A stretch of 46,420 nt of DNA from Nocardia altamirensis NBRC 108246 (GTDB taxonomy: Bacteria > Actinomycetota > Actinomycetes > Mycobacteriales > Mycobacteriaceae): NCBI RefSeq assembly GCF_001612685.1, contig NZ_BDAY01000043.1:1-46420 (forward strand), given 5' to 3'. Position 1 is the first letter of the stretch. Each line of letters opens with the position of its first letter. Below the pieces are notes generated by a model. The model was not told where the DNA came from, made no database searches, and saw only the letters and a program-made list of their open reading frames with translations. This document shows positions 25,451-34,163 of the stretch, piece after piece. The position numbers and the translations under genes were made by a program.

Positions 25451-26347
25451 TTATGCAGCGTCCCGCGCTTGCTGACGCAGCGCAGATCGAACCGCAATTC
25501 GGGAGCGCACCGCAAGTCCTGCGCGCAACGCCAGCCGCAGCGGCGCCTGCCACCAGTGCGGATGCCGGTCGGCCTGGAAGCGGTATGCGCTCGCGTGGTG
25601 CGCGGGCAGCATCACCTCGGGGTGCCGTCCCGCGGCATGCCCCTTCGCGTGCGTGACCTCCGCGGACGGCACGAACACGTTGTGCCAGCCCGCCGTGCCC
25701 ATCCGGTCGCCGAAGTCGACGTCCTCCATGTACATGAAGTAGCGCGAGTCGAAGCCGTCGATCGCGTCGAAGGCCGCGCGCCGCACCAGCAGGCAGGAGC
25801 CGGACAGCCAGCCGACGGTCCGCTCGGAGATCTCCTCGTTTTCCTGCCGGTAGCGGCGAGTCCACGGGTTCGTCTTCCACACGGTGCCGAGGATCGCGTG
25901 GCCCGCGCCGTCGAGCAGACCGGGCACCCGCCGGGCCGACGGGTAGACGCTGCCGTCCGGTTCGAGCACCAGCGGGCCGAGGGCGCCTGCCCGCGGCCAG
26001 CGCTGTGCGGCGGCGAGCAGCTTGTCGATGGAGTCGGTGCCCCAGCGGATGTCCGGGTTGGCGATCACCACGAATTCGACGTCGGGGTCGATCTCCGCGA
26101 CGGCCCGGTTGATCGCGCCGCCGTAGCCGATGTTGCCGCCGGTGCGCAGCAGCCGCACATGAGAATTGGCCTCGGCGACCAGTTCCGGCACGCCGTCGGT
26201 CGACCCGTTGTCGGCCAGGATCACCTGTGGCTTCTCGGTGGTCGCGTCGGCCAGCGTGCTGATGAAGTGCTCGAGGTGCTCGCCCGGCGAATAGGTCACC
26301 GTGACGACGGTCAGGCCAACCGCGGCGGCGGTATCGGATTCGGTCAC
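25451..26347 (-). CDS. wbbL: Rhamnosyltransferase WbbL (GT2 family)
   Basis: The expected reaction is transfer of rhamnose from dTDP-rhamnose to decaprenyl-diphosphate-GlcNAc, which makes the linker between peptidoglycan and arabinogalactan. The 298-residue GT-A protein shows VVTVTYSPGEHLEHF, the nucleotide-binding ILADNGSTDG, a TGGNIGYGGAINRA segment, NPDIRWG in the place of the DxD motif, and the acceptor-side EDVDFGDRM. It is encoded 11 bp downstream of rmlD, which makes its donor, so the two form an operon. It corresponds to Rv3265c. Confidence 0.94.
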   Translation of the reverse strand: MTESDTAAAVGLTVVTVTYSPGEHLEHFISTLADATTEKPQVILADNGSTDGVPELVAEANSHVRLLRTGGNIGYGGAINRAVAEIDPDVEFVVIANPDIRWGTDSIDKLLAAAQRWPRAGALGPLVLEPDGSVYPSARRVPGLLDGAGHAILGTVWKTNPWTRRYRQENEEISERTVGWLSGSCLLVRRAAFDAIDGFDSRYFMYMEDVDFGDRMGTAGWHNVFVPSAEVTHAKGHAAGRHPEVMLPAHHASAYRFQADRHPHWWQAPLRLALRAGLAVRSRIAVRSALRQQARDAA

Positions 26348-26358
26348 GGGCTAGGAGC

Positions 26359-27228
26359 CTAGTCGGACAACCGCGCCAGCGCGTCCCCCAGTGCCACTCG
26401 CCATGGGCGCAATGGCGTCAACCCGGCGTCGTCCCAGGCACGGTGCGACAACACCGAATATGCCGGGCGCCGTGCGGGTCTCGGAAAAGCGGACGAGTCA
26501 CACGGCAGGACTCGCTCCGGATCGGCACCGACACCCGAGAAGACCGCACGGGCGAACTCGAACCAGGTGGCCTGCCCGGCGTTGGTGGCGTGCAGCAGGC
26601 GCGGGGCGTCCGGGCGACCGACGAGCTCGAGCAGCGCGGCCGCCAGATCGGCGGCGTAGGTGGGTGCGCCGAGTTGATCGTCGACCACGTCGACGGTGTC
26701 GCGTTCGCGCTCCAGCCGCAGCATGGTGGCGACGAAATCGCTGCCGCGCCCGGTGTACACCCACGCGGTCCGCACCACGTGCGCCCGCGGCGCCAGCGTG
26801 AGCACGGCGTGCTCACCCGCGAGTTTGGACTTCCCGTACACGAGGGTGGGACCGGTCGGATCGGTGGTGTCGTACGGGCGGTCCTCGGTACCGGGGAACA
26901 CATAGTCGGTGGAGAGATGGATCAGCCTGGCGTCGACCCGCGCACAGGCGGCCGCGAGCACGGCTGGCCCGGTTTCGTTGCCCGCGAACGCCGCTGCGGT
27001 GTCGGTCTCCGCACGGTCGACCGCGGTGTAGGCCGCGCAGTTGAGCACGACATCGCCGGGTTCGATGACCGCGCGCACGGCGGCGGGATCGGTGATGTCG
27101 AGGTCGCGGCGGCCGAGGGCGCTGGCGTCGGGCGCGAGGCGGATCAGTTCCTGCCCGAGCTGTCCGCCTGCCCCGGTCACCACGAGGCGAGCGGGACGGG
27201 CGGCGGCGGACGGGGTCGAGGCGGTCAC
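26359..27228 (-). CDS. rmlD: dTDP-4-dehydrorhamnose reductase
   Basis: The last step of dTDP-L-rhamnose synthesis. The 289-residue short-chain dehydrogenase-like protein has the NAD(P) loop VTGAGGQLGQEL, the LNCAAYTAVDRAE strand, STDYVFPG, and the catalytic YGKSK. The start GTG 27228 follows GGGGGCC; the reading frame remains open far upstream over the divergent promoter region and the LCP gene, which is not credible. It is divergent from the LCP gene with 282 bp between, and feeds WbbL directly downstream. Confidence 0.94.
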   Translation of the reverse strand: MTASTPSAAARPARLVVTGAGGQLGQELIRLAPDASALGRRDLDITDPAAVRAVIEPGDVVLNCAAYTAVDRAETDTAAAFAGNETGPAVLAAACARVDARLIHLSTDYVFPGTEDRPYDTTDPTGPTLVYGKSKLAGEHAVLTLAPRAHVVRTAWVYTGRGSDFVATMLRLERERDTVDVVDDQLGAPTYAADLAAALLELVGRPDAPRLLHATNAGQATWFEFARAVFSGVGADPERVLPCDSSAFPRPARRPAYSVLSHRAWDDAGLTPLRPWRVALGDALARLSD

Positions 27229-27510
27229 GGCCCCCAGTCTGGCACGCCGTCGCACCTGCGAATTGAGGGTGTCCGAGCCGCTGTTCGTTAGCCTTCTCCT
27301 CAGTTGCCCTCGGCTGGCGCCCGTGTCGAACCTGGGTTTGCTACGAGGGTGCGGGGGCTGTGGAAAGGTGGGGTGGTCGCGTCCACCGCGTGGTCGAAAT
27401 AGGCATCGGAGCTTGCTGGAAGGATGTCGCGTTGTCGAGAGGACCCAAGTTAGCCGCAACGGGCGTCGCGGTCCGGGCCGAGCAGTTCGCCGAATGCACG
27501 GAGGTCTGCG

Positions 27511-28986
27511 ATGACTCGGCCGCGCGGCACTGAAACGCGGCTGCCCGCAGGCGGTCCGGTGCGGATCGTCGCCGCGGTGCTCGCCGTCGTGGTTCTTGTC
27601 ATCACCGGGTTCGCCTGGAGCAGCGTCGACAACCTCATCGCCAACATCGAGCGCATCGGCGGGCTCGGCCTCGGCGGCGGGCGCGACGGTGCGGTCGACA
27701 TCCTGCTGGTCGGCGTCGACAGCCGCACCGACGCGCACGGCAATCCGCTGACCGGTCGCGAGCGCGCGCTGCTGCACGCGGGCGACGAGGTCGGCACCAA
27801 CACCGACACCATCGTGCTGATCCGAGTGCCGAACGACGGCAGGTCCGCGACCGCCATCTCCATCCCCCGCGACTCGTATGTCGACATTCCCGACCTCGGC
27901 AAAGGCAAGATCAATTCCGCGTACGGGGCAACCAAGGAAACCCAGCGGCTGAAGCTGATCAAACAGGGCGTCTCCGAGGACGACGCGGACAAGCAGTCCA
28001 CCAAGGCCGGACGCCAGGCGCTGGTCAAGTCCGTCGCCAACCTCACCGGCATCAACGTCGACCACTATGCGGAGGTGAGCCTGCTCGGCTTCGTGCTGCT
28101 CACCGACGCGGTGGGCGGGGTCGAGGTGTGCCTGAACAATCCGGTCGACGAATGGATGTCCGGCGCCGACTTCCCGGCAGGACGCCAACGCCTCGACGGC
28201 CCTTCGGCATTGAGCTTCGTCCGGCAACGGCACAACCTGCCGCGCGGCGACCTCGACCGCATCGTGCGCCAGCAGGTCTTCATGGCGCAGCTGGTCGGCC
28301 AGGTGCTCAGCGCGAAGACGCTCAGCAATCCGGGGCGGATGAAGCAGCTCAGCGAGGCGGTCGGGCGCACGGTCGTGCTCGACGACGACTGGGACGTGCT
28401 CGCGTTCCTGCAACAGCTGCAGGATCTTTCGGGCGGCCAGGTGAGTTTCGAGACGATCCCGGTCACCGATCTGAACTACATGACCAGCGGCGGCGAATCG
28501 GTGGTGCGGGTCGACCCGAAGGCGGTCAAGTCCTACGTCGCCGGACTGGTCGGCGATACCAAGGCCACGGAGTCGGACGCGCCCGCGTTCGATCCGGCGA
28601 CGGTGACCGTCAGCGTGTACAACGCCAGCGGTGTCGGCGGCCTGGCGGGCCAGGTATCGCAGGCGTTGCGCAGTAAGGGCTTCCGCGAGGGTGTGGTCGG
28701 CAACTACACCGGCGGGAGCGTCACCGGTAGCCGGGTGCTCACCGCGAACACCGGTGACGCCAAAGCGAAGGCGGTGGCCAAGGAGCTCGGTGGGCTGCCG
28801 GTGCTCGCGGATGCGACACTGTCCCCGGATTCGGTGAGCGTGGTGCTGGCGAGCGACTATTCTGGTCCGGGTTCGGCGGCAGCCAGCATGTTCGATTTCT
28901 CCGGAACGGCGAGCGCCACCGCAACGCCCGTCCCGCCGGCACCACCTATCGACGCAGGCCAGAATGGACCGAAATGCGTGAACTAG
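27511..28986 (+). CDS. LytR-CpsA-Psr (LCP) cell-wall ligase
   Basis: LCP proteins transfer lipid-linked glycopolymers such as arabinogalactan onto peptidoglycan on the outer face of the membrane. The 491-residue protein has a short basic cytoplasmic start, one membrane helix (about residues 17-38), the LCP domain (VDILLVGVDSRTD, NTDTIVLIRVP, AISIPRDSYVDIP, GGVEVCLNNP, SALSFVRQRHNLPRGDLDRIVRQQ with the conserved arginines), and a LytR_C domain in the last 130 residues (VTVSVYNASGVGGLAGQVS). The C-terminal tail is Pro/Ala-rich. GGAGG lies 7 nt before ATG 27511. It is the orthologue of Rv3267, next to the linker genes wbbL and rmlD. Confidence 0.94.
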   Translation: MTRPRGTETRLPAGGPVRIVAAVLAVVVLVITGFAWSSVDNLIANIERIGGLGLGGGRDGAVDILLVGVDSRTDAHGNPLTGRERALLHAGDEVGTNTDTIVLIRVPNDGRSATAISIPRDSYVDIPDLGKGKINSAYGATKETQRLKLIKQGVSEDDADKQSTKAGRQALVKSVANLTGINVDHYAEVSLLGFVLLTDAVGGVEVCLNNPVDEWMSGADFPAGRQRLDGPSALSFVRQRHNLPRGDLDRIVRQQVFMAQLVGQVLSAKTLSNPGRMKQLSEAVGRTVVLDDDWDVLAFLQQLQDLSGGQVSFETIPVTDLNYMTSGGESVVRVDPKAVKSYVAGLVGDTKATESDAPAFDPATVTVSVYNASGVGGLAGQVSQALRSKGFREGVVGNYTGGSVTGSRVLTANTGDAKAKAVAKELGGLPVLADATLSPDSVSVVLASDYSGPGSAAASMFDFSGTASATATPVPPAPPIDAGQNGPKCVN

Positions 28987-28992
28987 ACAGGC

Positions 28993-29727
28993 GTGAACCA
29001 GCTGATGCGTGACTTCGACCAGGCAATCACCCTCACCGAGAAGGTGCTCGATCCGATCCTCGCGCGCGATCCCGCTGGTCCGCGCGTCACCTATTACGAC
29101 GATGCCACCGGCGCCAGGATCGAGTTGTCCGGGCTGACGCTGGCGAACTGGGCGGCCAAGACCGCCAACCTGATCCGCGACGAGTTCGGGCTAAGTCCCG
29201 GCGCCAGGATCGCGGTGCTGTTGCCTGCGCACTGGCAGACCGCCGCGGTGCTGCTCGGCTGCTGGTGGGCGGGCACCGAGGTGGTGCTTCGTCCCGATCA
29301 GGACGCCGAGCTGGCCATGGTGACGCCCGATCGGCTCGACGACGCCGACGGTGTCGCCGAGGTGGCGGCGCTGTCGCTCGACGCGCTGGGTGCTCCGGTG
29401 CGTGACCTCCCGGTCGGCGTCACCGACTTCGCGACCTCCGTCCGGGTGCACGGTGATCAGTTCCTGCCTGGCGGCGCCGGCGCAGCGCTGGACGGCATGC
29501 CGGTGGCGGAGGTGCTCGCCGAAGCAAAGAAATCGGCCATGCGGCAAGGGTTTTCGGAGGGCGACCGGGTGCTGTCGAGCACGTCGTGGGATACCCCGGC
29601 CGAGCTGATCGACGGCTTCGTCTCGGTGCTGTCGGCAGGCGCCTCGCTGGTGCAGGTAGTCAATCCCGATCCGGCACAGCGCGAGCGGCGCATCGAATCC
29701 GAAAAGGTCACTGCCCAGCGCGGATAA
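28993..29727 (+). CDS. TIGR03089-family protein (AMP-binding-enzyme fragment)
   Basis: A 244-residue protein resembling only the N-terminal part of acyl-CoA synthetase / AMP-binding enzymes (LTLANWAAKTANLIRDEFGLSPGARIAVLLPAHWQTAAVLLGCWWAGTEVVL in outline). The ATP-binding and adenylation motifs of the full-length enzymes are absent, and a WDTPAELIDGFVSVLSAGASLVQVV segment follows. It is a family of its own in actinobacteria (orthologue Rv3268), so the shortness is not a recent truncation. The start is GTG 28993 or ATG 29005; I use the first. It lies 6 bp after the LCP gene and is likely cotranscribed. The function is unknown. Confidence 0.85.
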   Translation: MNQLMRDFDQAITLTEKVLDPILARDPAGPRVTYYDDATGARIELSGLTLANWAAKTANLIRDEFGLSPGARIAVLLPAHWQTAAVLLGCWWAGTEVVLRPDQDAELAMVTPDRLDDADGVAEVAALSLDALGAPVRDLPVGVTDFATSVRVHGDQFLPGGAGAALDGMPVAEVLAEAKKSAMRQGFSEGDRVLSSTSWDTPAELIDGFVSVLSAGASLVQVVNPDPAQRERRIESEKVTAQRG

Positions 29728-29907
29728 TCAGGAATCGCGGTTCGCCGTCACCCGTGCGCAGTACCGTGGACAGCGGTGCCGCGGGTGTGCTCGCCGATCT
29801 CCTGACGACTCCTACCACGGTATAGGCGCAGGTCCGACTAGAGGACGTTCCAGAAGCTGACCGGGTTCCGTACGGTGGGACATATCGCACAACGACGGGG
29901 TTGGTGA

Positions 29908-31218
29908 ATGATGAAGCCGCAGTATTGGTTCCGCTGGCTGTCCGTGCAAGGCGCGCCGCGCTTGGTGCTGCGCACCCAGGCGAAGCGGGGGGACCTGTTC
30001 GCCGAACTGATGGGTGGCCCCACCGGGTACATCGATCCGTACCCGCTCATCGAACGCCTGCGCGGCCGGGGCCGGTTGATCCGCACACCGATCTCCTGGG
30101 CCAGCTTCGACCATGAGCTGTGCCGAGCCATCCTGCGCGACACTCGCTTCGGCGTGCTCACCCCCGAAAGCTTCGACGTCCCCGGCCCGGTGCAGAAGCT
30201 GGCCAAATACTTCCCGCTGCCGCCGAATCCCGTCGAGCCGCCCTCGATGCTGGTGATCGACCCGCCGGAGCACACGCAGATGCGCAAACCGGTGGCCTCC
30301 GCGTTCACCCCGCGCGCCATCGCCAGACTGCGCGACCGCGTCGAGACGGTCACCGAGGAATTGCTCGAGGCACTGCCGTCCGGCGGCGCCACCGATCTGG
30401 TCACCGCGTTCTCCGCCCAGGTCCCGATCGCGATCATCTCCGAAATGCTCGGCTTCCCCGAGAAGGACAAGGACTTGTTCCTGGCCTGGGGCGACCAGAT
30501 GACACCGCTGCTCGACGTCGGAATCTCCTGGCGCACGCACAAGCGGGCGTTGAAGTCCATGGAGGTGATGAACAGTTACCTCGACGACCACATCGCACGG
30601 TTGCGCCGCACCCCCGGCGACGACATCCTGAGCACGCTGGTCAGCGCGGGCGAGCTCGATACCTACGCGCTCAAGGCCACCGCGAGCCTGCTGATGGGCG
30701 CGGGCTTCGAGACCACCGTCAACCTCATCGGCAACGGCGTCGTGCAGCTGCTCAGCCATCCGGACCAGCTCGACCGGCTGCGCACCGACCCGGAGCTGTG
30801 GCCCAATGCCGTCGAAGAGGTGCTGCGCTTCGACTCACCGGTGCAGACGACAGCGCGAACGGCGTTGTGCGACGTCGAGATCGGCGGGGAAAAGCTCCGC
30901 AGAGGTGACACCATCGTGCTCTCGCTGGCAGGGGCCAATCGCGATCCCGGCGTGTTCGCCGACCCTGGCCGCTTCGACGTCGCCCGCTCGAATGCCAAGG
31001 ACCACCTGTCTTTCAGCAGTGGCATCCATGTCTGCCTCGGCGCGAGCCTGGCCAGGATGGAGGGCGTCTATGCGCTGCAGGCTCTGTTCGACCGCTTCCC
31101 CGACCTGCAGCTGGACGGCACACCGCGGCGCAGGGAGTTGTTCACGCTGCACGGATACGAGCGGATGCCGGTGCGCCTCGGCCACCGCGCCGCCGCACCC
31201 GAACCCACCACGGTGTAG
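29908..31218 (+). CDS. Cytochrome P450
   Basis: A soluble bacterial P450 of 436 residues. It has the I-helix oxygen-binding AGFETT in LLMGAGFETTVNLIG, the K-helix ExxR in AVEEVLRFDSPVQ, and the haem loop FSSGIHVCLGASLARME with the cysteine ligand at about residue 376. An HTQMRKPVASAFTPRA C-helix segment is also seen. Two adjacent ATGs (29908, 29911) open the frame. No ferredoxin or ferredoxin reductase is next to it, so electrons come from elsewhere. The substrate cannot be told. It is convergent with the esterase gene, 14 bp between stops. Confidence 0.95.
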   Translation: MMKPQYWFRWLSVQGAPRLVLRTQAKRGDLFAELMGGPTGYIDPYPLIERLRGRGRLIRTPISWASFDHELCRAILRDTRFGVLTPESFDVPGPVQKLAKYFPLPPNPVEPPSMLVIDPPEHTQMRKPVASAFTPRAIARLRDRVETVTEELLEALPSGGATDLVTAFSAQVPIAIISEMLGFPEKDKDLFLAWGDQMTPLLDVGISWRTHKRALKSMEVMNSYLDDHIARLRRTPGDDILSTLVSAGELDTYALKATASLLMGAGFETTVNLIGNGVVQLLSHPDQLDRLRTDPELWPNAVEEVLRFDSPVQTTARTALCDVEIGGEKLRRGDTIVLSLAGANRDPGVFADPGRFDVARSNAKDHLSFSSGIHVCLGASLARMEGVYALQALFDRFPDLQLDGTPRRRELFTLHGYERMPVRLGHRAAAPEPTTV

Positions 31219-31232
31219 CGCCTCCGGATACC

Positions 31233-32825
31233 TCAGCTGAAGCCGACGGCCTGTTCGCCCCACGCGGTGTACAGGTCGCGGTCGGGGTTGTCGACGACCC
31301 GGTCGACCGTGTCGATCAGCAACGTGGTGCGTGTCGACGGCCGGTACGGCGGCCAGTGTTTCGAGCCGTCGATCGCCGCAGGAACACCATGCGTGGCAAA
31401 GGCGAGCCAGCGCCGCATCATTCGGCCCGACACCTCCATGGCCACCTTGCGGCCGCCGAGCCAGAACGTCGGATCATGGTTGAACGAGCCGAAATTGCCG
31501 AACACATAGGGCAGTTCGGTGGCATGCCCTGCGCCGACTCGCGCCGCACGCAGCATCGGCGTCGCATGGTCGAAGCGGTACATCCAGGTCGGTGAATGCT
31601 GGGCATGCCCGTCGGCCACCCAGTAGGCGGGCATCCGGAACGCGGCGTCGCCGGACATGGCGAGGGCGCCGCGCGTCTTGTCGAGATCCGGGTAGGCCGA
31701 GGTGATTTCGGCGATGCGCTCGTGCGAGAGCTCCGGATGACTCGCCGCGACATCGTTGAGCATCGCGTTCACCGCATCCGGGGTCACCGGCATGATCGGC
31801 GAGCGGAAGACCCGGAACAGCGACGCCTCGTCCTTGTTGGTGCCGATCAACAACGGCACCCGATGCGAGCGGCCGCGCTGGAACCGGTCGATCGGATAGG
31901 CGGGCAGCAGTTCCCCGTCGACCACCGGCGCGGCGGCCAGCCTGCCCGGCTCCTTCAACGGCACCTCGTCCAGCAGGATGGCCGCCACCTCGACGATCTT
32001 CTCGATCGGCCAGTCGAGCAGTTCGACGGCCCTGGCCGGCGGTAACTCCAGCAGTTCGAGGAAGCGCCGGGCGACAGCGGCCGCCCGCTCCTGGCCGAAG
32101 ACCGTTGTCGCGGGCGGACTCTCGGCGATGGCCTGGTGGAACAGCCCGGCCGCGCGCGGCGAGGTCATCAGCGCGGTGACACAGCCCGCGCCGGAGGATT
32201 CGCCGAACAGCGTGACATTGCCTGGGTCGCCGCCGAACGCGGCGATGTTCTCGCGCACCCATTCCAGCGCGGCAATCTGGTCGTACAGGCCGAGATTCGG
32301 CGTGAAGGGGCCTGGCAACGAGGACAGATCGAGGAAGCCGAGCGCACCGATCCGGTAGTTCACCGTGACCACAACGACGTCACCGGCTTCGGCCAGCTTG
32401 CGGCCGTCATAGATGCCCTGGGCCGCGGTGCCGAGGCAGTAGGCGCCGCCGTGCAACCAGACCAGCACCGGACGCGGTTCACCGCTGTCGAAGGTGTGCA
32501 CCAGGTCGGTGAGGTCGCGCCGCGGCGCCCAGACATTCAGCCAGAGGCAGTCCTCGCCCATGCGCAGGTCGGAATCGACCGGAACCATATTGCCCATGGT
32601 CTGCGGGGCGATCTCGCCGAACGTGGCGCAGTCGCGGATGCCATCCCATTCCCGCGGCGGCTTCGGCGGGCGGAATCGGTCGGCACCGATCGGCGCCGCC
32701 GCGTAGGGGATGCTCCGCCATACCGCTACCTGGCCGTCCCAGCGGCCGCGCACCGCACCGGTATTCGTCATCGCGACGGGCTCGATGCCGCCGACCGCGG
32801 GTTCGGTGTCGGGCTGGATACTCAT
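31233..32825 (-). CDS. Type B carboxylesterase (para-nitrobenzyl esterase-like)
   Basis: An alpha/beta-hydrolase of 530 residues. Features are the N-terminal GRWDGQVAVWRSIPYAAAP, EDCLWLNVWAP, the oxyanion-hole HGGAYCLG, the nucleophile elbow FGESSGAG with the catalytic serine, and a C-terminal GHATELPYVFGN that carries the histidine. No signal peptide is seen, so it is cytosolic. The ATG at 32825 is overlapped by the stop of a 27-residue leader (TCATGA), and GCGAGG in that leader is the apparent Shine-Dalgarno. The open frame beyond 32825 is not the leader's frame and shows no homology. Confidence 0.93.
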   Translation of the reverse strand: MSIQPDTEPAVGGIEPVAMTNTGAVRGRWDGQVAVWRSIPYAAAPIGADRFRPPKPPREWDGIRDCATFGEIAPQTMGNMVPVDSDLRMGEDCLWLNVWAPRRDLTDLVHTFDSGEPRPVLVWLHGGAYCLGTAAQGIYDGRKLAEAGDVVVVTVNYRIGALGFLDLSSLPGPFTPNLGLYDQIAALEWVRENIAAFGGDPGNVTLFGESSGAGCVTALMTSPRAAGLFHQAIAESPPATTVFGQERAAAVARRFLELLELPPARAVELLDWPIEKIVEVAAILLDEVPLKEPGRLAAAPVVDGELLPAYPIDRFQRGRSHRVPLLIGTNKDEASLFRVFRSPIMPVTPDAVNAMLNDVAASHPELSHERIAEITSAYPDLDKTRGALAMSGDAAFRMPAYWVADGHAQHSPTWMYRFDHATPMLRAARVGAGHATELPYVFGNFGSFNHDPTFWLGGRKVAMEVSGRMMRRWLAFATHGVPAAIDGSKHWPPYRPSTRTTLLIDTVDRVVDNPDRDLYTAWGEQAVGFS

Positions 32826-32905
32826 GACCGCACCTCGCCGACGATCGGTTTCGCCATGACCACATCCGTGGCTGTGTTGATCGATCGCTCGCCGCGTTCG
32901 CCCAT
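32822..32905 (-). CDS. 27-residue leader peptide overlapping the esterase start (leader cassette B)
   Basis: ATG 32905 to TGA 32824-32822 encodes 27 residues starting MGERGERSINTATDVVM. A perfect AGGAGG lies 8 nt before the ATG, which strongly suggests it is translated. Twelve of 27 residues match the leader before the dicarboxylate transporter (M1, E3, R4, E6, R7, N10, A12, V16, M17, P20, E24, S27). Both end in TCATGA over the next start. Similarity stops exactly at the leader's ATG and TGA; the bases outside are unrelated. Confidence 0.68.
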   Translation of the reverse strand: MGERGERSINTATDVVMAKPIVGEVRS

Positions 32906-33042
32906 GGTTTGCACCTCCTGCCAACGCCCCATCAGTATGCTGCAAGTTTGCTGCGATAGGGCCAGCACCTCGTGATCTCCTCTTCGAGGGTACGTCCACC
33001 GCGGGCCCCCTGGATATCCGACGCACCAGCTACGCTTGTCCG

Positions 33043-33267
33043 ATGCCGAGTTATAGCTTCCGGTGCCGCAGCTGCGGGGACACTTTCGAGGTGAACCGCC
33101 CGATGGCGGAGTCGTCGAATCCGGCGTCCTGCCCGAGCGGCCATGCCGACACCGTCAAGTTGCTGACCACGTTCGGCACGGTCAGCCGTGGTGGCGCGGC
33201 GCCGGCAGCAAGTCAGGCGCCCAGCTCGGCAGGCGGCGGCTGCTGCGGCGGATCCTGCTGCGGCTGA
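33043..33267 (+). CDS. FmdB-type zinc ribbon protein
   Basis: A 74-residue protein beginning MPSYSFRCRSCGDTFEV, with Cys8-x-x-Cys11 and a further Cys30 (ASCPSGHAD) forming the FmdB/CxxC zinc ribbon. The C-terminal tail is Gly/Ser/Ala-rich and ends CCGGSCCG, a typical ending in actinobacterial members. FmdB-like proteins are presumed regulatory or metal-binding; the role is not known. It is a single gene, divergent from the esterase and its leader, and convergent with the Rdx gene. Confidence 0.92.
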   Translation: MPSYSFRCRSCGDTFEVNRPMAESSNPASCPSGHADTVKLLTTFGTVSRGGAAPAASQAPSSAGGGCCGGSCCG

Positions 33268-33356
33268 GCCCCACGATCACTCGGCGGGCGCGGCGGCGGT
33301 CTGCGTGTCGAGCCCGGAGGCGGCAGCTTGCGTAACCACGCAGGCTGCGAACACCA

Positions 33357-33644
33357 CTAATCAGACACAGCGTCGCGGCGATCCACGTGGCCGAGATCAC
33401 GGTCGGGGGCGACCCGGTCGCGCACCCGCTGCTTGAGCACCGCGATATCGGGAAAACCGCCGTCGGCCTTGCGTTCCCATACCTGATCACCGTCGACGGT
33501 GATGCGGAAAACGCCGCCTTCCCCGGGGATCAACGCGACCTCGCCGAGCTCGGTGCCGAAGGTGCTCAACAACTCCTGCGCCATCCAGCTCGCCCGCAAC
33601 AACCAGCGACACTGGGTGCAGTACTCGATCGCAACACGGGACAT
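33357..33644 (-). CDS. Rdx family (SelT/SelW/SelH-like) CxxC protein
   Basis: A 95-residue thioredoxin-fold protein. The start MSRVAIEYCTQCRWLLRASW carries the redox pair Cys9-x-x-Cys12, which replaces the Cys-x-x-Sec of eukaryotic selenoproteins W and T. GVFRITVDGDQVWERKADGGFPD is the family's second conserved block. ATG 33644 is used; an in-frame TTG three codons upstream is less likely. A redox role is known for the family only in general. It lies 44 bp downstream of the YchJ-like gene on the same strand. Confidence 0.9.
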   Translation of the reverse strand: MSRVAIEYCTQCRWLLRASWMAQELLSTFGTELGEVALIPGEGGVFRITVDGDQVWERKADGGFPDIAVLKQRVRDRVAPDRDLGHVDRRDAVSD

Positions 33645-33688
33645 GCCAGCCAACGCTACCGGTCATGCCTCCGCCTCGCTGCGCGCGC

Positions 33689-34078
33689 TCAGGCCTCGAT
33701 CTCGCCGTCGAGATAGACCCAGGCGCCGTCGGCCCGCAGGAACCGGCTGACCTCGTGCAGCGAGCCGCGTCCGCCCTCCCCCTTGTAGTGCGCGACGAAC
33801 TCGACCAGGCCGCTGTCGTCGAACAGCCCGCCGTCGGCGGTGCGCAGAATCTCCAGGAAGAGCCACCGCTGACCGGGATCGAGCTCGAGCTCGGCAGGCC
33901 TGGTGCGTGGATGCCACGATCGACGCAAGTAATCGGTGTCGCCGACCGCGAAAGCGGTGTAGCGAGATCGCATCAACGCTTCGGCGGTGGCCGCCGCGCG
34001 TTTCCCGCTCAGCACCGGTCCGCAGCAGTCGTCTAAGGCCTCGCCACGGCCACATGGACATACTCGCGTCCCACTCAT
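33689..34078 (-). CDS. YchJ-like protein with SEC-C motif (UPF0225)
   Basis: A 129-residue protein starting MSGTRVCPCGRGEALDDCC, a SEC-C zinc-binding motif (Cys7, Cys9, Cys18, Cys19), followed by an NTF2-like YchJ middle domain (LMRSRYTAFAVGDTDYLRRSWHP and EFVAHYKGEGGRGSLHEVSRFLR in outline). ATG 34078 is chosen because it starts directly at the motif; the frame is open 36 codons upstream without similarity. The function of the family is unknown. Confidence 0.92.
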   Translation of the reverse strand: MSGTRVCPCGRGEALDDCCGPVLSGKRAAATAEALMRSRYTAFAVGDTDYLRRSWHPRTRPAELELDPGQRWLFLEILRTADGGLFDDSGLVEFVAHYKGEGGRGSLHEVSRFLRADGAWVYLDGEIEA

Positions 34079-34163
34079 CCCTCGATTCTCGCGCGTCACT
34101 GGTGTCACGGTGCACGCCGGGGTGCTGATCTGGTTGTGGTGCAGCAGTTTCGGGGGCGTCGGC

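Noticed and set aside
33655..33690. GCGCGCAGCGAGGCGG sequence between the YchJ-like and Rdx genes, similar in feel to the leader cassettes
   Set aside because: No ATG in register, no ORF of the right length, and no stop/start overlap with the Rdx gene.
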